The notes under the pieces: model-generated
Database searches by the model: none
What the model was told of the DNA's origin: nothing
What the model saw: only the letters and a program-made list of their open reading frames with translations
Part shown: one piece after another, positions 58,895 through 64,000 of the stretch
Layout: each line of letters opens with the position of its first letter
How positions within the stretch are numbered: the first letter of the stretch is position 1
Translations under genes and position numbers: made by a program
DNA from: Rhizopus sp. PT2906
Lineage: Eukaryota > Mucoromycota > Mucoromycetes > Mucorales > Rhizopodaceae
Assembly (NCBI GenBank): GCA_025529335.1
Contig: JAMYHX010000096.1
Location: forward strand, 43,474 to 107,473
DNA length: 64,000 bases
Reading direction: 5' to 3'

Positions 58895-59454
58895 TTATAT
58901 TTTTTCGACGCTTTTTTCAAATTCTTGTAAGCGTTGGTGATGAATTTCTAATAAAACATAAGAGTTAAAAACCATTCTGTCAAGATCCAGTTCTTTGAAT
59001 ATTCACAACATAGTAGAGTAACTGATCCTAGCTATACCCATTATGAACTCCCCAAAGTCATCCTCATCAGCTGGTAGGAACAATTCCTTTTCTTTTTCCT
59101 TCACAGCCACAATCACGTCTTCGTACTGATATACATCATAAAAGAAAGCGTTTAGACCAACAATATCCATAGATATTGTATGCTCGCTATCTTGGTTGTA
59201 ACTGATGCTGTTGTTCTTATTACTACAGCCGCTATTCTCACTACTAACACTATCTTTCATGTCGTCTGTGTCTCTATTTTCACCACCATGTATAAGGTAC
59301 TGATATAGGAGACATTTTTGTTAAATTGTACTTGCTCAATGTCATCAGCAACACACGCAGGATTGATTTCAATGGACGATAGCTCAATATCTATTACTTC
59401 ATTCTTGTCATCGAGAATTTCACCCGTCAATAAAAGATCAATTTTCTTCCTCAT
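58895..59454 (-). CDS. Uncertain ORF, acidic, unknown
   Basis: Starts at 59454 with MRKKIDLLLTGEILDD, followed by IDIELSSIEINPACVADDIEQ. The frame then breaks: the rest (DDMKDSVSSENSG...GLNAFFYDVYQYEDVIVAVKEKEKELFLP...FGEFIM) is in another frame. A 32-nt GT-AG stretch could splice it, but that is unusually short. A further intron at about 59026 would lead to a helical end (HHQRLQEFEKSVEKI). It could be a real lineage-specific gene or a decayed one. A T47 tract abuts its start. Confidence 0.35.
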
Positions 59455-59457
59455 AAT

Positions 59458-59458
<1 letters not shown>

Positions 59459-59505
<47 letters not shown>
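59459..59505. repeat. T47 homopolymer
   Basis: Forty-seven consecutive T on the plus strand, ending directly before GGGAAAC. On the minus strand it is an A47 run five bases upstream of the ATG at 59454. Length may be affected by sequencing. Confidence 0.85.
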
Positions 59506-59506
<1 letters not shown>

Positions 59507-59781
59507 GGAAACACTGCATGCACCAGAAATTAGACTAATATTACAGGCACTACCTCTACCTATTAATCCAACAAAGCTTTTCAATATGTAGCGTCAAGCT
59601 AAACATGAGCTTATAAAATGATCATCTTGGTCTGTTTATCTTTTCAAGAAGAAGAGATAAAAAAGAAATGTTATTTATTTATTTTAATTTTATGTTGCCA
59701 AACTATCAACAAAGATGCAAGAACACGTATAATTATGATGACATCGTATTTTATATCATAGAGAGTGAACTGGACAGCCTT

Positions 59782-59890
59782 ACGTTAGGCAGAGACATTG
59801 GTAATGTGACGTTGTATAGTGACAACCTAGGCAGCGCCCCAAGGAAGCGCCCATAGTATTAACTTATTTTCTGGTGCATGTAATGTGTCC
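59782..59890 (+). repeat. Single-arm copy of the 135-bp repeat (more diverged)
   Basis: Aligns with 38672-38790: GTTAGGCAGA..CATTGG, GTTGTATAGTGA, GCGCCCCAAGGAA, TAGTATTAAC, TGTAATGTGT. The most decayed of the copies. It runs directly into the ORF at 59874. Confidence 0.65.
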
Positions 59891-60644
59891 TAAGTACAAG
59901 CTCTATTGGCTAGAAAGGTCACGACGAAAAACCCAACTTATTACACACGACAGTTGCGCTAAATGTGTACAAGAAGTCATTGAGCATGAAACCGTAGCAC
60001 TCACATCCACAGCTCCCACTTCTATCACTACATCATCGATAACTGCAAACAACTCCTCATCTTTACATGGTACTGCAACATCTACGGCGATGTCTGATAC
60101 CACGATGCCCATATCTCATACCACAAATACCATAACTGATACTATAGGAACAACTGATGGTGCAGCAGCTCACTAGCAGGAATTCATTTTCGCTGCTACT
60201 GAGACCATGACAGATGACGTGGAAAACATTTCCCCTTTGGAGCCATGGATGTTCCAAGACACGAACGTAGTCAAGTTATTCATAAAATTTCAACAAGCCG
60301 TCATCAACAAGACTACTAATCAGTTGCTCTTTATCGAATCTTCTGTACACGAGCTTTTATCCTTATCTAATATCCTTCTTTTATGCACTAGCCAACACAG
60401 TCCACTGTGCATGAATATGTTCTCTGAAGACATCCTTGTTGAACTCAATAAGGAAATGTTGGCTGAATGCATGGACTTCAAGCAGGATATGTGTGATGAT
60501 ACGTGCATGAAGCTAACCCGATTTATGAACAATATGAACTCAAAGCTTCAATCAAAGGATGATGTTGAAATCGATCTCTTGGCGCTTGGTAGGAGCTTGT
60601 GCCTACTTCAGGGATCTCTGTTGCGAGGCATCACGGTCGCGTAA
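59874..60644 (+). pseudogene. Ser/Thr-rich ORF interrupted by one in-frame TAG, unknown
   Basis: Two ORFs (59874-60176 and 60207-60644) lie in the same frame, separated by a TAG at 60174-60176 with open sequence between. The first part has a basic segment (KLYWLERSRRKTQLITH), a CAKC pair and a long Thr/Ser/Ala-rich run. The second is helical with Cys (LCMNMFSEDILVELNKEMLAECMDFKQDMCDDTC). The unit begins inside the repeat copy at 59782-59890, hinting that it belongs to a mobile unit. No family recognised. Confidence 0.4.
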
Positions 60645-60933
60645 GTCATAATAAACAGTGATATAGCTGAAAGAAGTTCTGTAAGTTGTAATCATGTTAC
60701 AAACTAAATATCTTTTATAGAATGTGCAAATTTCTCCTAATTGCCATCAAGAACAAGAAATGCATTAGTGAATGTGAACTTTTCACGATATATTTTGACC
60801 CTAGAAAGCTGACCAATTTATTCTCAAATAATCTTATTTCAATTGTTATTAATTTAAAATTACGAATAAAAAAGCGCGGCTCAGAGAGCATAGTACCACA
60901 TCTTTCGTCTCCATTTCGGCAACTGTACGAGGG

Positions 60934-62523
60934 ATGAACATTGGCAGTTCTACTAATCCCTTTCTATCATCAACAATAAGGAAGGAAAGGAGGAATAGGC
61001 AGATTGCTATTGTATCTATTATATGTCTGACAGTATTATATCTATTTCTTTCAAGCACTTCATCATCCACTAGTGCCGATACTATTGTAAATAGCCAGCA
61101 ATCATTTTATCAACAAGATTATAATGAAAAAGACAATCAAAAAGTAAAAGATGACATCATACCAGTGACGATGCCTGATCCATTTGAGTTGCATAAACCC
61201 GATTCAACAGAAAAGTTTATTACCTACTTGCCTCATTCAGGTTTCCATAATCAGCGTATATCACTAGAAAATGCATTTTTGCTTGCCTCCTATTTGAACA
61301 GAACCTTACTTTTGCCACCTGTGTACCTAGCCAGTCCTGCGTTCCCATGGTTACGATTTGACAAGATGTATGAACGCATTTTGCTTCAAACCAAAAATGG
61401 CATCGAGTATTGCGGACAGCTTCGTGAAGGTGAACCTTTGCCATCAGAATGTCTCAACTATGCGCACTGGACGTCTGTACCATGGACGTTCTTTTACGAC
61501 TTTGAAGGAATTAGCAAGAAAATACGAGTTATATTCCGCAACGACATGAGTCTAGAGTGGATACGTGACGAGCTGTCAAGCGATATTTATTTCATCAAGG
61601 ACAATTCACCGTTTGACTATCGCATCTATGACCTTCCCGAATCACAAACACCATTGCAGCGATTTGTTCATCGTCTCGAATTGGATGCGCTTGAGGCAAT
61701 TCAAGCCAAGGTTATCCACTTTGGATCTTTGTTTGGGTCCTACCGTGTGCTGGCACAGTCTGAGGAACACAAAGATCTGTTGACATGGGTACGAAGAAAC
61801 ATGGTTTTCCAAAACCCCGTACTACTTCAGACTGCATCACGAATTATCAATCAATTGGGCGGCGTTAAGCAATTTGTCGGAATCCATCTCAGAGTTGGGG
61901 ATGGACTCTTTAAGGTACGAGCAAGCATTAATGTGGACGATATTTACCATCAACTGGTGAATGAGTATACAGATTTGACAGTAGATGAAGTGGCACAATA
62001 TGATACCAGGCATGATGATGATAGAAAAGAGGATACAAACTATGAAGTCAAGCAGTTAAGAGATACACCTGTGCTTGAATCTGTTCAGCAACCCATCCAA
62101 GTGACTCATCCTCCTGATACGATTCTTCAAGCCAGGCTAGGAACATCCACAAAACATCATCTTAAATGCCAATCCAGTGATGGAAGAAATAACCAGTTTA
62201 CAAAAACAACCATTTATATTGCCACAGATTGTCCAAACCCACGCGAACATCCTCTGCTCCAAAAGATATTCAAGACCTTCCCATGTGTCTTTGTGCTTTC
62301 TGACTTCAAATCTGATCTAAAAGAACTGACCAAGATCAAGGTTGTTGAAGACAATGTTCACTTAGAATCTTATCTTATTCCCATGATCGATGCTATTATT
62401 GCAGCTCAAGGATTCGATTTTTATGGCACAAATTCGAGTACGTTTTCGACTTATATCGAAAGACAACTACATCCTATGTACACAGATGAGCCTATTAAGC
62501 TATTTGATGCACCTTCTCTATAA
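60934..62523 (+). CDS. Type II membrane O-fucosyltransferase-like protein
   Basis: Probable Golgi glycosyltransferase; single exon, 529 aa. A short cytosolic tail and one membrane anchor (IAIVSIICLTVLYLFLS) precede a stem rich in Ser/Asp. The catalytic part opens with GFHNQRISLENAFLLASYLNRTLLLPP, the acceptor/donor-site segment typical of GDP-fucose O-fucosyltransferase-like proteins, and contains GIHLRVGDG (conserved Arg). It ends with MIDAIIAAQGFDFYGTNSSTFSTYIER, the usual last motif. A polar insertion of about 90 residues (around 350-430) is not typical. Similar fungal proteins exist in Mucorales; the acceptor is unknown. Confidence 0.8.
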   Translation: MNIGSSTNPFLSSTIRKERRNRQIAIVSIICLTVLYLFLSSTSSSTSADTIVNSQQSFYQQDYNEKDNQKVKDDIIPVTMPDPFELHKPDSTEKFITYLPHSGFHNQRISLENAFLLASYLNRTLLLPPVYLASPAFPWLRFDKMYERILLQTKNGIEYCGQLREGEPLPSECLNYAHWTSVPWTFFYDFEGISKKIRVIFRNDMSLEWIRDELSSDIYFIKDNSPFDYRIYDLPESQTPLQRFVHRLELDALEAIQAKVIHFGSLFGSYRVLAQSEEHKDLLTWVRRNMVFQNPVLLQTASRIINQLGGVKQFVGIHLRVGDGLFKVRASINVDDIYHQLVNEYTDLTVDEVAQYDTRHDDDRKEDTNYEVKQLRDTPVLESVQQPIQVTHPPDTILQARLGTSTKHHLKCQSSDGRNNQFTKTTIYIATDCPNPREHPLLQKIFKTFPCVFVLSDFKSDLKELTKIKVVEDNVHLESYLIPMIDAIIAAQGFDFYGTNSSTFSTYIERQLHPMYTDEPIKLFDAPSL

Positions 62524-63589
62524 ATAATAAACCTTGTCTAATCCAGTGATAAAACTTAGATGAACTTATGCCTATTACTTACAAAATAAGAACAAGTGCA
62601 ACAGAGTACACCTTGAATAAATCAAACCTTACAAGCATGGCATTTTATTGTTACATTGTATAAATAACTCCCTTTTTTATTACATCCTTTTTAATCTTTC
62701 AAGGGAGAGGGGGAAAAAGCTATGCTTTTTTTGAAACAAAACTCTAAAAGCTATAAAAAATTATTTTTTGATAGACCTTGACTATGAAGCTACAAGTAGT
62801 GTCGACTACGTAAAAAAGTGGGCCGTAATGCCAAGCTCCAGCTTTCCTATAAAAAAATTAATTACAAATTCTTTTCACTTTTATACTTGATTACGAAGAA
62901 AAAATAACCAATAAACCAAAATAATAAGAGGTGTTATTTTTTACAATATTACCCTTGGTATTTTTTTATAGAACTTATTAAGCCTTTTTAAAGCTTGCTT
63001 TACCTACTTTTATGCAATTATCATAGCAAAATAATAAAAAATTAGCTTCTTCTATGCGTTTATTTGTCTTCTTGTTCTCTTTGGATGAATCATTCTGTAT
63101 TAATACACAGTAATTATAACAAACGTTTTTTTCACCTTGCTTTGATGAAAAGAAAACGTATAGTGAAATAATAATAAAGACATGAGAATTTTAATGCTTT
63201 CATTATGTATATAACTCAATTTAGATAATCTTTGAGCTTTTGTTTTGAGGAAAAATATCAACAGACGTCATGACGCACGTTAAATAAAGCTAAATCAATA
63301 TAGAAGTTTCAAGACTCTCATTTGCTAGTGACTCTTCCCACATTTGCATAGTTTCTGTTTAGTTACAGTTAAATACTGGATCTGGATAATGCAAAATGTT
63401 TATGCTGTGCAATAATGTTTGAGTATTTAGGCGTAACACCCACCTTAACATAAACTGACAAGATAAATAAAAAATCAATTAGTTCCCTCTGAACGCATAT
63501 CATATCTCTACCTTTAAGCCAAAGAATATTACATCCTTTGACGTCATATAAATAATATATTTTGTACATAAAGCTACATTTTTACCTTA
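62524..63589. other. AT-rich gene-free stretch
   Basis: Downstream of the transferase. No ORF or RNA gene is recognisable. Confidence 0.5.
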
Positions 63590-63655
63590 AATACTAACAT
63601 AATACCTCATATTAAACCTGCAATGCTGATTCATGGTATCTATCATTTATTGAAT
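63590..63655 (-). repeat. Dispersed repeat, copy 2 (partner at 7275-7345)
   Basis: Matches the segment near 7.3 kb: CTTAAATACTAACATAATAC, TCATATT and CTGATTCATGGTATCTAT. Confidence 0.5.
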
Positions 63656-63724
63656 TTGACAGCATTTATATTTTTGACCTATAACTTATTTGACAAATAT
63701 CACAGCAGATATTAAGAAAGCATA

Positions 63725-63946
63725 CCTGTTACAAGTTTCCCTACAAATTCTAGAAGTAATCTTCTCCATTCATCATGCCGAGTCGCCTGAAGTTGCTCTG
63801 TATCGAAGTTTTGTTGCCATTACTTTTGAATATCCTTGATAAAGGCTATTATAGACATTTATTACTGGAGCTTCAACTCGATCAGTAGTCAAATTCATTG
63901 ACATGATATTTGCTTTGTACTAGGTGCTATACAGTTTTTCCAAAAA
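63725..63946 (-). pseudogene. Coding-like fragment of the dispersed repeat family
   Basis: Minus-strand sequence can be read as TTDRVEAPVINVYNSLYQGYSK followed, after a one-base shift, by EQLQATRHDEWRRLLLEFVGKL. The phrase then reaches a GT that could be a donor. Together with the repeat at 63590 it looks like the 3' part of a repeated gene. Family unknown. Confidence 0.35.
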
Positions 63947-64000
63947 TTATTGACACTGATGCCAAGAGTAAAATTCGCGATCGTTAAATTCTATTGTCAC

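Overview
The window looks like nuclear DNA of a filamentous fungus of the Mucoromycota, most likely Mucorales. It is AT-rich, genes are compact, and introns are mostly 45-70 nt with GT-AG ends. The gene set fits: a GPI-type chitin deacetylase, a CotH-family gene, a TRMT2A-type RRM-methyltransferase, and decayed MULE, Tc1/mariner, LINE and probable Fanzor-type elements. Identifications come from reading conserved motifs in translations; no database search was run. Splice sites were placed by eye from reading-frame continuity.

Layout. 0-5 kb: 3' part of COG1 (Golgi tethering), a tiny secreted Cys-rich protein, and a chitin deacetylase. 5-9 kb: gene-poor, with a decayed LINE and other degenerate coding sequence. 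9-13 kb: a small protein with a YDR-type motif, a C2H2 zinc-finger factor and a RING-LON protein. 13.8-15.5 kb: a broken CotH gene. 16.4-18 kb: a Tom20-like protein joined to MYND and SET-like sequence, followed by a Fanzor-like remnant. 19-27.2 kb: dense housekeeping block with a single-pass membrane protein, methylmalonate-semialdehyde dehydrogenase, a GGA adaptor, DSC3, polyprenol reductase, mitochondrial uS19 and profilin. 29-34 kb: an F-box/LRR protein, a long empty stretch and a small cupin. 34.7-38 kb: a Tc1/mariner relic and a PhoD-like phosphatase. 38.4-47.7 kb: a perfect 135-bp inverted repeat, a class 3 lipase, glutathione peroxidase, a MULE relic, BolA, a short TIR repeat and mitochondrial mL38. 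48-57.4 kb: a PP1-docking-like protein, the second TIR repeat copy, the SNARE BET1 divergent from TRM2, and a membrane protein with adhesin-like repeats. 57.4-64 kb: a second MULE relic, uncertain ORFs next to a T47 tract, and an O-fucosyltransferase-like protein.

The genes form no single pathway. Several serve membrane traffic (COG1, GGA, BET1) or ER quality control and glycosylation (DSC3, polyprenol reductase, O-fucosyltransferase). Others serve mitochondria (Tom20-like, uS19m, mL38, MMSDH).

The most unusual items are the perfect 135-bp foldback repeat with two diverged single-arm copies, a linked short-TIR repeat family, the Tom20-MYND-SET fusion, the Fanzor-like fragment, the CotH gene with two in-frame stops, and a BET1 gene whose first coding exon is 5 nt followed by a GC-AG intron.
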